A stretch of 64,000 bases of DNA, taken from the NCBI RefSeq assembly GCF_021130785.1, contig NC_060213.1, positions 131,826,001 to 131,890,000 on the forward strand. Direction: 5' to 3'. A program made the translations under genes and the position numbers. Numbering within the stretch: the stretch's first letter is position 1; every line of letters begins with the position of its first letter. This document shows, one piece after another, positions 1 through 11,461 of the stretch. The DNA is from Homalodisca vitripennis (taxonomy: Eukaryota > Arthropoda > Insecta > Hemiptera > Cicadellidae). The notes under the pieces are model-generated. The model was not told where the DNA came from. It saw only the letters and a program-made list of their open reading frames with translations, and did not search any database.

Positions 1-279
1 ACTAAAACGCTATGTAGTATTGAAACAAAAGATTTTAAAAATCCATATTACGAAAAAAACTCCAGCACACAAGAGCATAAGGTTATTTATTATATGTAAT
101 GATTGAACCTACCTTAAAAATATAACTAACTAATTTTAATCGCTTCGTTTATCTATACTGATTACTTGGGTTTGAGCAAGAGTTTTATCTCCGAGCTCCA
201 AACTCTATATGGGCAAAAATTACGTTTATTAAACAGAATCTCAATCTCGCTTAACGGTAAAGTGGCGAGTTAGCAGCTT

Positions 280-362
280 GGCAATATCCGGATCCGGGTA
301 ATAAGCACCGCTATCAAGATAGCAGCGCACCTGCCAGCTGAGCTATGGAGCATTACATATAA
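280..362 (-). repeat. tRNA-derived SINE-like fragment (copy 1)
   Basis: Read on the minus strand, this starts near 360 with GCTCCATAGCTCAGCTGG. That contains a good match to the RNA polymerase III A box (TRGCNNAGYNGG form). A short CTATC/GATAG stem follows where the anticodon arm would lie, then a degraded B-box-like stretch around 285-297. A clear, diverged relative lies at 18884-18946. No intact acceptor stem closes, so it is a SINE head or tRNA pseudogene rather than a working tRNA. The family assignment is inference from the box motifs and the second copy. Confidence 0.55.
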
Positions 363-375
363 CAGCGTGTACCAT

Positions 376-940
376 CTGTTGTTCTAGCAGCAACATCAAG
401 GTAGAAATGAACGCGTCATTACATTTCCGTACGTTGTTTAAGCTCGTTCTTTGTTAACACTGGAACACAGTTATAACGTTGTTTTGTATCGCTCTTTATT
501 TTATATAGTAGAAACTTTGTAAATAATGTGGATAACGTGTTTTCGTTTTGAGCTAGCCTTGCATTCAAATGCTAAACTTTATCGTCATCAGTGGTAAATC
601 ATTTTATAAAACCGATATTATAAAACATAATAAAAGATGAAAGCCATTAATTAAAATTAAAAAGCTAAAAAAAAAATTATTTTGAGAATATTTATTATTT
701 ATTTCAGTCATACAAGTAATATAAAACATTTTGTATTTAATGAGAAATTTATATAGCATTAGATATATAAATTTTCAAAATAACAATGTTTAATTTATTT
801 TAATGGATGTCAGTGTACACATCTAAAAAGACTTGTTAATTACTACGCAATTGTATGGAATACAATGCTTCAAGAAGACAAGACGTTCCAAGTGTAATAA
901 AGTTCTACATGGTGATGAAGTACGCTCAGCCAAGTTCCCT
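376..940. other. AT-rich stretch without recognisable feature
   Basis: I see no coding potential, RNA gene or repeat structure here beyond simple A/T runs. Stops are frequent in all frames. Confidence 0.5.
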
Positions 941-944
941 GGTT

Positions 945-1005
945 GCACATTTACCATTTTATAACTCACTGCCTATGTAGAAATGAAGTTTCATGTAAAA
1001 CACTA
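945..1005 (-). repeat. Dispersed repeat family B, short fragment
   Basis: On the minus strand this carries the GAAACTTCATTTCTACATAG segment, which resembles the equivalent part of the 1285-1370 fragment (GAGCTTCATTTCTTTATG). It is probably a decayed piece of the same dispersed family (see 47528-47716 for the best copy). The match is short, so confidence is low. Confidence 0.35.
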
Positions 1006-1284
1006 ATGTGTAAAGAAGTAATCTTTCTCGAAATATCTTACCACATGATAAATTCACATATTTGTCATAAAATTTAGCTTCATATCAATGTTAAATAATA
1101 AAAGTCTACACTTCATGTCAACATAAAATTATGTTGAGAAATGAGGCATATTCAGGTTACATGTGTTTATATATCACTTGTTAAATCTATCATGAGTTTG
1201 TTTTTGTTGTTGAAAATTTATTTCTTTTGCTATTTTCTCGTTGCCATCATTGATAGTAATAAGAAAAATCGAAAAATATTAGCT

Positions 1285-1370
1285 AATGCTCAACCAAATA
1301 CCATGGATGGACATGCACCAGAATCTAATTCAGTGCTCTACATAAAGAAATGAAGCTCCATGCAACTTCA
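1285..1370 (-). repeat. Dispersed repeat family B fragment
   Basis: On the minus strand it reads GGAGCTTCATTTCTTTATG, then GGTGCATGTCCATCCATGG, then TATTTGGTTGAGCATTAGC. The same ordered landmarks occur at 46685-46790 (minus) and 47650-47716 (plus). An open frame of about 70 codons overlaps it, but has no recognisable domain and is best read as chance. The family is unidentified. Confidence 0.55.
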
Positions 1371-2555
1371 TAAACTAGAGTGTATAGGTCAATTAGTTTT
1401 CCATATACATGTGAACATTCTGTTATAAATGAAATCTTTTCAACAACTTTTTAATAGTGGCTACTGTAATGCTCTGCCAATATTTCTACTTTTCTATGAA
1501 AAACATGCTCTCGGAAATCGTCGGTACAATATTTGTGAATATGTCTAGTTAGAGTACCTTTTGTTTAACTTTCCTACGTGTACAGGAAAGTGCAAAACGT
1601 TTAACTAAGGTATCATAAATTTGTCAATACATTTACTAGCAAATTGCGTCTTTTCCCACCAATAACCATTTAAGTTGAGAGATGGGTTTACAACAGTTTC
1701 CACAAACATCAGGTTGTTCTTATGCTAAATATTGAAGAAATATTATTTGGTGTGTTATGGTGATTTTCCGTGAAACATACAGAACTACAGGATGTACGGT
1801 ACATAATGTACCATAGAAGTGTCTACATTCACTAAATTATAGTCTATATATTACACGGAATATCTCGAGTATAACACCTAGCCTGAGACTTGAACGACAA
1901 GCTATAAATTGTACCTTATCCAATGTCTCCGTAAATAACGTACGCTAGGGTTACAGGAGCGGACATGTACGGGAACTTGGCCAGATGGGTGATATATTTT
2001 ATTATGAATTTAATCCTAGTTTCATCCTTCCGATCCTTATGTCCTGAACTTTCGTTGCATTTTGTAAAGTATGTTTACTCTTACTGCACTTGTCGTACTC
2101 GTGTACGAACTAAAAATCCTTGCCAATTAAGAAATTACCGTAGAGCTCTACTCATTGGTAATTCCAAAATTATAAAGTAATCCGAATTTTTAAGTTTAAA
2201 AATACCTTTAAATTTAAATGTAAAAATATTCATATATATTAATAACAAAAGTATTGTCTAGTTCTAACTACATAAAGCACCAATGACGAATTTAAAAACT
2301 AATAGTATGATGCCAATCAATAGAACCAACACCGAAAATAAATTTAGCGTTCTTGATATGTCTTTACGTATTTTTTTCAATTGTTGTAAAAAACAATGGA
2401 GGTATGTAGTCTAGTATGGCAATACAATCTTTCCATCTGTGACTACAATCTGAGAGAACAAGGTAGTGCAGTGAGACCCAGACCATTCCAAATACTTTTA
2501 AAATATTCCATTACTTGGTGCGGCAATGAGAATACCCCTACACCTAGATTACACT
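1371..2555. other. AT-rich intergenic stretch
   Basis: There are no domain-bearing frames. A 71-codon frame at 1965-2180 has no recognisable similarity, and its composition fits random AT-rich DNA. No RNA gene or tandem repeat is seen. Confidence 0.5.
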
Positions 2556-2559
2556 TACA

Positions 2560-2722
2560 GTCCAGATGTCACTGATGTCGAAATAATGCAAAGAGCTCAT
2601 TCTTCGTCACCGACTTTTCTTCAATCTATTCATACGCCCATGACTCCAGTTCCAGGATTCAAATCTGTGACTGCGCCAGATTTCAAGGGCTACACTAAGA
2701 GGAAGGGGAACTAGGGCTAAAT
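2560..2722 (+). repeat. Dispersed repeat family A, copy 1
   Basis: This shares CACTGATGTCGAAATAATG and CTTCGTCACCGA with the copy at 14880-15005. Its 3' part, GAGGAAGGGGAACTAGGGC, is shared with the copies at 14975-15005, 52457-52503 and 53090-53150. A frame of about 62 codons ends inside the common 3' part (stop in the conserved GAACTAGGGC), so the segment may be the tail of a decayed element ORF. The element class is unknown. Confidence 0.55.
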
Positions 2723-2998
2723 TTAAATTCACTTTTAATAAATATTACCCACCATACCCACGCCCTGTGTATTACTTTCCCATAGAATGACTCATGAAAC
2801 TTTAATATACGGTTAAATAATGTATCCATGTACAATTTGTTATAAATAACAAGTCAATTAGTAGTGAATGACCAATGATATTATTAAACCGTTCACGGCA
2901 GTTAAGAATTTTGCAGTTTCTTGGTATGAACATTTATATTTAAAAAAAGTAGATTTTGTATTTATATTGCATTATACAGAAAATATATCAGTGACAAA

Positions 2999-3204
<206 letters not shown>

Positions 3205-3394
3205 CTTTATTTACAAAATCCGTAAGATTTGAAATGGCGTCAATATTACAAAATCTACAAACATTTGAAGATTAATTGTCATTCAGATTAAAGCTTCTCC
3301 AATTCAGAAATTCAGCAACCAGTTTCTGCAGTTTCTTGAACAGTACTATAACACTTGATTTCAATATCCGTAGGCCCACTCACTGGTTAATGTT

Positions 3395-3482
3395 TCGTAA
3401 CTTTAGTATGACAAAAGAAGAGGTCATATATAGTGTCAAAATAGCATTGCTATTGACAAGTCATGAATAAATATTACCTAAC
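3395..3482 (+). repeat. Short dispersed repeat shared with 26020-26100
   Basis: The segment around TTGCTATTGACAAGTCATGA, with flanking GTCAAAATAGCA and TATTACCTAAC, matches GTCAAATCGGC, TTGCTATTGGCAGCTCATGA and CCAATAAC at 26045-26095. The two are diverged copies of one repeat. No coding content is recognised. Confidence 0.45.
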
Positions 3483-4600
3483 TTGTCTCTACCCGATCTC
3501 GGCTATAAAAGGTGATCTATTTATACTCCATGTTATTGTACAAAACTATAAATAAATTGCATATATTGAATGGTTTAGTTACGATTATTACATAGTTCAG
3601 CTTGGAATCGCAATATTTTAATTGTGACTGCATACCTCAATATTATGCAGTTGGAATTAAAAAAGTATTTTAATTTCTAAATCAGACGAAAAAGATCAAA
3701 TTTGGGAACATGTTTAACACTCTTGTCCAGTAGATGTTCTGAAGAGAGTTCTTACAATCCACGCTTATCTGAGTTTCTCTTGTCAATAATGTATGACCCA
3801 TTGGCATTTACAAAATTAAAGGGGTTATTCTTATTCTTGGTAGTAATGGTAGTTTAACACTAATCCCGGCCCAAGAATGAAATATGGAAACTTTGATATC
3901 TTATATAAAAATAATACCAATGAGTAGAGAAATTCTCTCACACCCTCGCAATCATCCATATAATGAGAAATTAAGTGATTAATTTAGTAAAATTAAAATA
4001 TTTAATCTTTCAATTGCTTTGGCCAGCTTTCCACTACAAGTTAAAAAGATTTAGACAAAATATACAATTTTATAAAACAATACATTACTTTATCTATTTA
4101 ACGGGAACCCTTGTAAACCTCATTGTGTTGAAAACAACAAATACTACACATGAAACTAAACATAAAGTTCTGAAAGGTCAATTTAACCAAAAAAGGCCAA
4201 ATTAGAAAGTAAGATCCGTACTTAATTGGTAAACTATGCTTAGTCCAAACCAAAATCTACTTTTCAACTTGATCGAAAATTGAACCCATTGTTTGTTGAT
4301 TGATAAGTGAGTTTAAGCAAAGTAACTTTGTAATTTAAACGCGCCTAACCTAATTCTATGTTTCTGGTTATAAAAACCTTAACATATTGTGCTAATAAGT
4401 AAAATAGCAAAAAAAATAAAAATTTTCAACATAGATATTCACCTTAAAATGGGGTGGTAAGTAGTAATGATATCCGATTTCAATAATTTGATTTCGAATT
4501 CATTTACGGTTAGGATTTTTAGACTATGGTGTTACCTAGGCAACTTAACATCGCAATATGACTTGATTTATATGGCGTTATAAAAGGTAAACGTATTCTA
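3483..4600. other. AT-rich intergenic stretch
   Basis: No supported gene. A 76-codon frame at 3975-4205 shows no domain and ends in low-complexity Lys/Asn/Thr-rich sequence. No tRNA-like or tandem structure is seen. Confidence 0.45.
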
Positions 4601-4604
4601 TCAC

Positions 4605-4820
4605 ATGGATTCTCCTGAAAAAGATAAGATCAAAACTCTGTTATATCACCTAAAGCAATTACACAGCAGCCTGCAGATGGCAGTGTTTGATGTTTTATCG
4701 GAAATTAAATCTCAAAACAATTATTCAGCCTCGTTGGGTCCAGAGCATCGTTATTTATCTTTAGCCTCAAGATCTTCCGTCGATGATGCGTTCTGCTGCC
4801 TCGTTTGGTCTATTTGTTGA
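4605..4820 (+). CDS. Unrecognised 71-codon open frame, possible exon or relic
   Basis: An ATG-initiated frame encoding a hydrophilic N-terminal half (MDSPEKDKIKTLLYHLKQ, plausibly helical) and a Ser/Cys-containing C-terminus. Its amino-acid composition is less AT-biased than other frames of this window. A TATAAAAG motif at about 4578-4585 lies roughly 20 bp upstream of the ATG. I recognise no family. It could be a first exon, a gag-like relic of a retroelement, or chance. Nothing around it suggests an associated gene, so this is kept only as a candidate. Confidence 0.15.
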   Translation: MDSPEKDKIKTLLYHLKQLHSSLQMAVFDVLSEIKSQNNYSASLGPEHRYLSLASRSSVDDAFCCLVWSIC

Positions 4821-5239
4821 ACAAAGATATGAATTCTGTTTCGTCAAATATAAGTTTTCCAGAACACAAAATAACGAGATACATTAATAAAATCTCAAAC
4901 AAAATTTTATGATTTTATGTTTGAACCAGCAGTTACCCGCGGCTCTACATGCGACTTCCTATTGAATAACATGTACGTCTTGGGAATAGCATTCTTAAAT
5001 ACCATAATACACACTATAGAAAAACTGATGATTACTGGAAGATATTCCAACCTCCTAATCCATTTAAGAATAACTGTATTTCAAGCATAACAAGCAATGT
5101 TTTGCGGCGCTGAAGCCGGTAAATGAAACAGCCTTTATGAGTACCAATGAACCACACAAATTTCGATGATATTTCAATGAATATATCAAATAATTTTACT
5201 GAAATTTGAACTATTTTAGGCCAAGCAAGTTACAAACCC
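4821..5239. other. AT-rich intergenic stretch
   Basis: Nothing recognisable in either strand. Confidence 0.4.
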
Positions 5240-5285
5240 CGGTTGGAGCAATCACTTTTTGCGATTCAATGTTCATTTTTAGTAA
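5240..5285 (+). repeat. SINE 3'-part fragment
   Basis: GGTTGGAGCAATCACTTTTT followed by GCGATTCAATGTTCA matches the post-B-box region of the SINE at 27816-27915 (GGAGCAAGTACTTTTTGTAA, TTCAATGTTTA). The tRNA head is missing or too decayed to see, so it is a 5'-truncated or mutated copy. Confidence 0.5.
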
Positions 5286-5433
5286 AAGCAGGCTCTTGCC
5301 TCCTTTTTATAAATTTAATAAACGATAACGGTCGTTTGACAGGAATTTGGCTTTCCAATCATATGTTACTTTGCTTTTTTAAACAAATGTGTGACAAAAG
5401 CGGTCAAATACAAAAAATATGAATCGTAATAGT

Positions 5434-5564
5434 GAGGGCCCTGTGTAGTAGTGGTAACATTCTTGTCCGGCATGTCAGAGACCAGGTTTCGAATCCCGCC
5501 AAAGAATGTACTTTTTGCAATACAATGTTTATTGAACATTCAAATCAAGCTGTTGGCCTCATAC

Positions 5565-5572
<8 letters not shown>
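5434..5572 (+). repeat. tRNA-derived SINE, copy with (TA)n tail
   Basis: The head GTGTAGTAGTGGTAACATTC resembles the A-box region of Asp/Gly-type tRNAs. GAGACCAGGTTTCGAATCCC is a near-consensus B box. A tRNA-unrelated body follows (TGTACTTTTTGCAATACAAT, GTTTATTGAACATTC). A pure (TA)n tract begins at about 5573. The copy at 27816-27915 has the same order of parts. Frames of 64-67 codons crossing it are not genes. Transcription by RNA polymerase III is expected for such families, but is inferred here only from the boxes. Confidence 0.75.

Positions 5573-5630
<58 letters not shown>
5573..5630. repeat. (TA)n microsatellite, likely SINE tail
   Basis: Almost pure TA dinucleotides directly abut the SINE body. 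The same adjacency occurs at 27919-27932, so the tract probably grew from a TA-rich SINE tail. Confidence 0.9.
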
Positions 5631-5631
<1 letters not shown>

Positions 5632-6595
5632 TTAATTTGTTCTAAAAAGTCTACTTACTTGACTTCCGCCATTTGCATCACGGGCATTTCCGGTGCCATG
5701 GAAGCGTCTGTATTGTTGCTCTAAACCAAAAGAGACTGGTTTATACTGTTGGTGTACCAGTCAGGTATCACTTAACAATAGCCTTAAGTGGCGGTTCATT
5801 GTCGAAAATTTAGTTTATGCGTTCTTTTATGCATTAGGGTATTTTTAAGAAGGGGGGGGATTTCAATTCTTGAAACGTTCCATCTAACATAAACCCTAGT
5901 AATCCTTGTAATTCACAATAATTTTCTCTAAGATATTGATGGACAGTTTATGACTTTTGAATTCCATGTAACTGAAGTACCACTAGCTCAATATAAGGAA
6001 ATTTGTTAGATAGGTATGGTAATTAGTTACACAGAATTAATTTAGCCAAAGAAACTTTTCTTTTAAAAATGTGACACTGCAGGTTATTTTTCATCGAAAG
6101 TTCCTTAGGGTCATTACCGATATTTTCAAGAAAATAATTAAAAAATTACCTAAATCTTAAAGTATAAGAATGTACAGATATTGTGTATTGTGCAAACAAT
6201 GGGCACGCCCTATATTATTGTACAACTCGCCCTCACACTCCATATATCTCCAGAACGGCCACTTCACAAGTTAACTGGGAGGCACACATTCTTGTAATTC
6301 TACTGACATTCATCTTGTTTTCAACTTAACAGAGTGAAATGTTTTGTCCAGAAAGTATAATTGTAAAAAATAGAAGAAATTTAAACGTGGTAATGTTTTA
6401 TTCTTTTGCATTTATCAAAAGATAAAAAACGAAAAATTAAAAATATTCATGTTCAGGATAATATTTTTTATGTACGGCTTGAATTGCTCTTAGGAGAGGC
6501 TTATCCCATTTTAAAGTTTATTTTGTTTGTTCTCATGGGCCACTGGTCTGTGCGAGGACCTTATCAAAGAGAATAAGGGGGAGAGTTGTTACAGT
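5631..6595. other. AT-rich intergenic stretch
   Basis: No domain-bearing frame, tandem repeat or RNA gene is seen. A run of eight G at about 5852-5859 is the only oddity. Confidence 0.45.
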
Positions 6596-6599
6596 AACA

Positions 6600-6698
6600 G
6601 GTCAAAGTGCAAGGTCACAGACAGGCTCGAACATGCGCTATCTCCAACTCAAATCCAAAGTCTGAAATTTAGACCGCTCAGCTATCGTCAACCTGGCC
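6600..6698 (-). repeat. tRNA-Leu/Ser-like SINE head or tRNA pseudogene
   Basis: On the minus strand the sequence contains GATAGCTGAGCGGTCTAA, close to the A box of class II (Leu/Ser) tRNAs. This is followed by CAGACTTTGGATTTGAG at the anticodon-arm position, an extended middle, and GCATGTTCGAGCCTGTC, a good B box. The long interval between the boxes fits a class II tRNA. The acceptor ends do not pair convincingly, so a SINE or pseudogene is more likely than a working tRNA. Confidence 0.55.
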
Positions 6699-6699
6699 A

Positions 6700-7105
6700 A
6701 TAATAAATATTATATGTGAGGAAATGTATCCAATGTAAATTTACACATGCATATACCAAATATAAGCTGGTATAAAAGAGTAAATTCTTTTCATTCTATA
6801 GTTCATATACCTAAAGAAGTAAAACTAAAATACTACGAGACTTTATATGCCCTATAAAATTGTTTTAAACCGTTAAAATGCTAAAAGGTATCATTAAAAT
6901 AACTTTAAAAGCAAACTAATTTAATTTTGAAGAAACATTAATTATTTAAATATGATCCACATATGCAGCTATTAAAACGTTTTTATATTTCTTACATTTA
7001 CATTAAATATCACATAATACGGTTTGAATTATTGATAATAAAAACAGTATAAATAGTTCTTCCAATTCCAAAATTTTAATATAACGTGAACAATCTCTCA
7101 ACATA
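6700..7105. other. AT-rich intergenic stretch
   Basis: No feature recognised. Confidence 0.4.
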
Positions 7106-7405
7106 GTGAGGTTTCAGAGCCAACTCAGTGTGAGGTACAGTGGCTGACCAGGATGAAGTGCTGTTCTACCTCCCTGGACCACAAGCAGACAGTCGGCCAG
7201 ACATAAATACCCACAAGCCAGTACTGCAGCCATATTTTCTCGTATATTGTACTCTACATTCTGTAATAAAAGCGGAACCATTACTCCACCTTGTGAGGTA
7301 ACACACTCACCTCAGTGTGAGTTACAGTGGCTGACCAGGAAGAAGTGCTGTTCTACGTCCCTGGACCAAAATCAGGCAGTAGGCCAGACAGAACTAAACA
7401 TATAT
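7106..7405 (+). repeat. Pair of imperfect direct repeats, about 100 bp each
   Basis: The segments at about 7110-7210 and 7292-7395 share CAGTGTGAG, ACAGTGGCTGACCAGGA, GAAGTGCTGTTCTAC, CCCTGGACCA and GGCCAGACA in the same order, offset by roughly 183 bp. Imperfect TCATCTG..ACATA motifs follow at 7400-7460. A 90-codon frame at 7247-7519 spans the second copy but has no domain. This is an old tandem duplication of unknown origin. Confidence 0.7.
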
Positions 7406-7519
7406 TCATCTGTTAACATACATTCATCTGGTCACATATATTCATCTCTTCACATATACTGTATTCTACTTTCTATAAAAGCGACTGAACAATCACTCCA
7501 ACTTTTTTCATATAGATAG

Positions 7520-7962
7520 TTTACAAGTTTTTGATATGAATAAAGGCATGACAACATTATTCATCAAGTCAAATTCTCTGTTTAGTTCATAAATTAGGTA
7601 TTTTTATAAAAATGAATTAATTATTTTTATACGTCTGTATTACATTTATTGTACTTTTATCTTAAAAAAATGAAAATGTTATATATTCTCATTTATTAGG
7701 CTATTGAAGTTTAGAAGATCCTGCATAATTAGCAGTCGGTCCCAGGAGAGTCGCTCTGTTATTAAAGGAGAATTCAAAAGTATTTCAACCTAATCAGGAA
7801 TTACTTGCACTATAAGGCATCCATTGTTTGATACAGCAGAAAAGGAGGAAGTTTTACTACAGAAAATTGCCATTGACTTTTCATTCTGAAGTCTACATCT
7901 AATTTTAAATAATATTAACAATTTTCATAACCTTTGTTATTGAAACTTAAGATGCCTATCAA
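7520..7962. other. AT-rich intergenic stretch
   Basis: Nothing recognisable before the satellite array begins. Confidence 0.4.
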
Positions 7963-10938
7963 TGTTATGTGGTGTCCATACCTCAGGGAGGTTGGTAGGT
8001 TACTGACATCCAGTCTACAATACTCTTGCAACTGAGGAGTGATCAAGCGTTACATACCTACACTACATGGATATGTGATATCTAAACCTCAGCGAGGTTG
8101 GTAGGTTACTGACATCCAGTCTACAATACTCTTGCAACTAAGGAGTGATCAAGCGTTACATACCTACACTACATGGATATGTGATATCTAAACCTCAGCG
8201 AGGTTGGTAGGTTACTGACATCCAGTCCACAATACTCTTGCAACTGAGGAGTGATCAAGCGTTACATACCTACACTACATGGATATGTGATATCTAAACC
8301 TCAGCGAGGTTGGTAGGTTACTGGCATCCAGTCTACAATACTCTTGCAACTGAGGAGTAATCAAGCGTTACATACCTACACTACATGGATATGTGATATC
8401 TAAACCTCAGCGAGGTTGGTAGGTTACTGGCATCCAGTCTACAATACTCTTGCAACTGAGGAGTGATCAAGCGTTACATACCTACACTACATGGATATGT
8501 GATATCTAAACCTCAGCGAGGTTGGTAGGTTACTGACATCCAGTCTACAATACTCTTGCAACTGAGGAGTGATCAAGCGTTACATGCCTACACTACATGG
8601 ATATGTGATATCTAAACCTCAGCGAGGTTGGTAGGTTACTGACATCCAGTCTACAATACTCTTGCAACTGAGGAGTGATTAAGCGTTACATACCTACACT
8701 ACATGGATATGTGATATCTTAACCTCAGCGAGGTTGGTAGGTTACTGGCATCCAGTCTGCAATACTCTTGCAACTGAGGAGTGATCAAGCGTTACATACA
8801 TACACTACATGGTTATGTGATATCTAAACCTCAGCGAGGTTGGTAGGTTACTGACATCCAGTCTACAATACTCTTGCAACTGAGGAGTGATCAAGCGTTA
8901 CATACCTACACTACATGGATATGTGATATCTAAACCTCAGCGAGGTTGGTAGGTTACTGACATCCAGTCTACAATACTCTTGCAACTGAGGAGTGATCAA
9001 GCGTTACATACCTACACTACATGGATATGTGATATCTAAACCTCAGCGAGGTTGGTAGGTTACTGACATCCAGTCCACAATACTCTTGCAACTGAGGAGT
9101 GATCAAGCGTTACATACCTACACTACATGGATATGTGATATCTAAACCTCAGCGAGGTTGGTAGGTTACTGGCATCCAGTCTACAATACTCTTGCAACTG
9201 AGGAGTGATCAAGCGTTACATACCTACACTACATGGATATGTGATATTTAAACCTCAGCGAGGTTGGTAGGTTACTGGCATCCAGTCTACAATACTCTTG
9301 CAACTGAGGAGTGATCAATCGTTACATACCTACACTACATGGATATGTGATATCTAAACCTCAGCGAGGTTGGTAGGTTACTGGCATCCAGTCTACAATA
9401 CTCTTGCAACTGAGGAGTGATCAAGCGTTACATACCTACACTACATGGATATGTGATATCTAAACCTCAGCGAGGTTGATAGGTTACTGACATCCAGTCT
9501 ACAATACTCTTGCAACTGAGGAGTGATCAAGCGTTACATACATACACTACATGGATATGTGATATCTAAACCTCAGCGAGGTTGGTAGGTTACTGGCATC
9601 CAGTCTACAATACTCTTGCAACTGAGGAGTGATCAAGCGTTACATACCTACACTACATAGATATGTGATATCTAAACCTCAGCGAGGTTGGTAGGTTACT
9701 GGCATCCAGTCTACAATACTCTTGCAACTGAGGAGTGATCAAGCGTTACATACCTACACTACATGGATATGTGATATCTAAACCTCAGCGAGGTTGGTAG
9801 GTTACTGACATCCAGTCTACAATACTCTTGCAACTGAGGAGTGATCAAGCGTTACATACCTACACTACATGGATATGTGATATCTAAACCTCAGCGAGGT
9901 TGGTAGGTTACTGGCATCCAGTCTACAATACTCTTGCAACTGAGGAGTGATCGAACGTTACATACCTACACTACATGGATATGTGATATCTAAACCTCAG
10001 CGAGGTTGGTAGGTTACTGACATCCAGTCTACAATACTCTTGCAACTGAGGAGTGATCAAGCGTTACATACCTACACTACATGGATATGTGATATCTAAA
10101 CCTCAGCGAGGTTGGTAGGTTACTGACATCCAGTCTACAATACTCTTGCAACTGAGGAGTGATCAAGCGTTACATACCTACACTACATAGATATGTGATA
10201 TCTAAACCTCAGCGAGGTTGGTAGGTTACTGGCATCCAGTCTACAATACTCTTGCAACTGAGGAGTGATCAAGCGTTACATACCTACACTACATGGATAT
10301 GTGATATCTAAACCTCAGCGAGGTTGGTAGGTTACTGACATCCAGTCTACAATACTGTTGCAACTGAGGAGTGATCAAGCGTTACATACCTACACTACAT
10401 GGATATGTGATATCTAAACCTCAGCGAGGTTGGTAGGTTACTGGCATCCAGTTTACAATACTCTTGCAACTGAGGAGTGATCAAGCGTTACATACCTACA
10501 CTACATGGATATGTGATATCTAAACCTCAGCGAGGTTGGTAGGTTACTGACATCCAGTCTACAATACTCTTGCAACTGAGGAGTGATCAAGCGTTACATA
10601 CCTACACTACACGGATATGTGATATCTAAACCTCAGCGAGGTTGGTAGGTTACTGACATCCAGTCTACAATACTCTTGCAACTGAGGAGTGATCAAGCGT
10701 TACATACCTACACTACATGGATATGTGATATCTAAACGTCAGCCAGGTTGGTAGGTTACTGACATCCAGTCTACAATACTCTTGCAACTGAGGAGTGATC
10801 AAGCGTTACATACCTACACTACATGGATATGTGATATCTAAACCTCAGCGAGGTTAGTAGGTTACTGACATCCAGTCTACAATCATCTTGCAACTGAGGA
10901 GTAATCAAGCGTTACATACATACACTACAATGGATATG
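7963..10938. repeat. 106-bp satellite array, about 28 units
   Basis: The landmark AACCTCAGCGAGGTT recurs exactly every 106 bp from 8085 to 10841 (27 occurrences), and a diverged first unit begins near 7963. Each unit holds this hairpin-capable palindrome (AACCTC-AGC-GAGGTT), then GGTAGGTTACTGACATCCAG (or ..TGGCATCC..), CTCTTGCAACTGAGGAGTG and TACATACCTACACTACATGG. Units are nearly identical. The most diverged are at the edges, as expected for arrays kept uniform by unequal exchange. The last unit is broken near 10885 (ATCATCTTG) and 10928. There is no coding capacity. It may be a dispersed satellite block, and its genome-wide abundance is unknown from this window. Confidence 0.97.
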
Positions 10939-11457
10939 TGTCGTCAAACAAAACTACACAAAAATTCGGTTTTTATTGATCTTAAGCTGAATTATGCATT
11001 AAATTCTGACATTTTAGATCTCTCGACACGGACTAGACAACAGAGCTCATTCTTAGTTACTAAGTTTTCTCAAGATATCTTATTTCAGTCTTATATCAAC
11101 ACTGATTTGTATCATTAATATAACTGGATATTTTTTATACGGAAGACAAGTACCCCGATTCGCTTTCAAGGTATAAAGAACGTCAGCTGTTTATATCGGT
11201 ATTAAAACAAGGTATGATTACGCCACACCACACGTTGAGTAACAGGCTTAAAGTTTCAATTCTTTTACTAATTTCATTAGCAATAATATGCTGCATGTAT
11301 AATTAAGTCACATTTTCAATAGTTCATATGGCTATACTATGTTGCGATTTTCTATTTACATCTTAGTTACTCGTAATACCAATGAAAAAAAATTCTATCT
11401 GACTTTCAGCAAAATCCATTAAGTGATATTCATTATCATAGAATGTTATGTTGCTTA
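10939..11457. other. AT-rich stretch between satellite and transposon
   Basis: No feature recognised. A 76-codon frame running out of the satellite to 11118 is not supported as a gene. Confidence 0.4.
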
Positions 11458-11461
11458 TATA

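Noticed and set aside
5432..5645. Frames ending in Tyr-Ile runs
   Set aside because: The Tyr-Ile runs are translations of (TA)n, and the upstream part is a SINE head.
7963..10938. CRISPR-like array
   Set aside because: The units are directly tandem without unique spacers and the context is eukaryotic, so it is a satellite.
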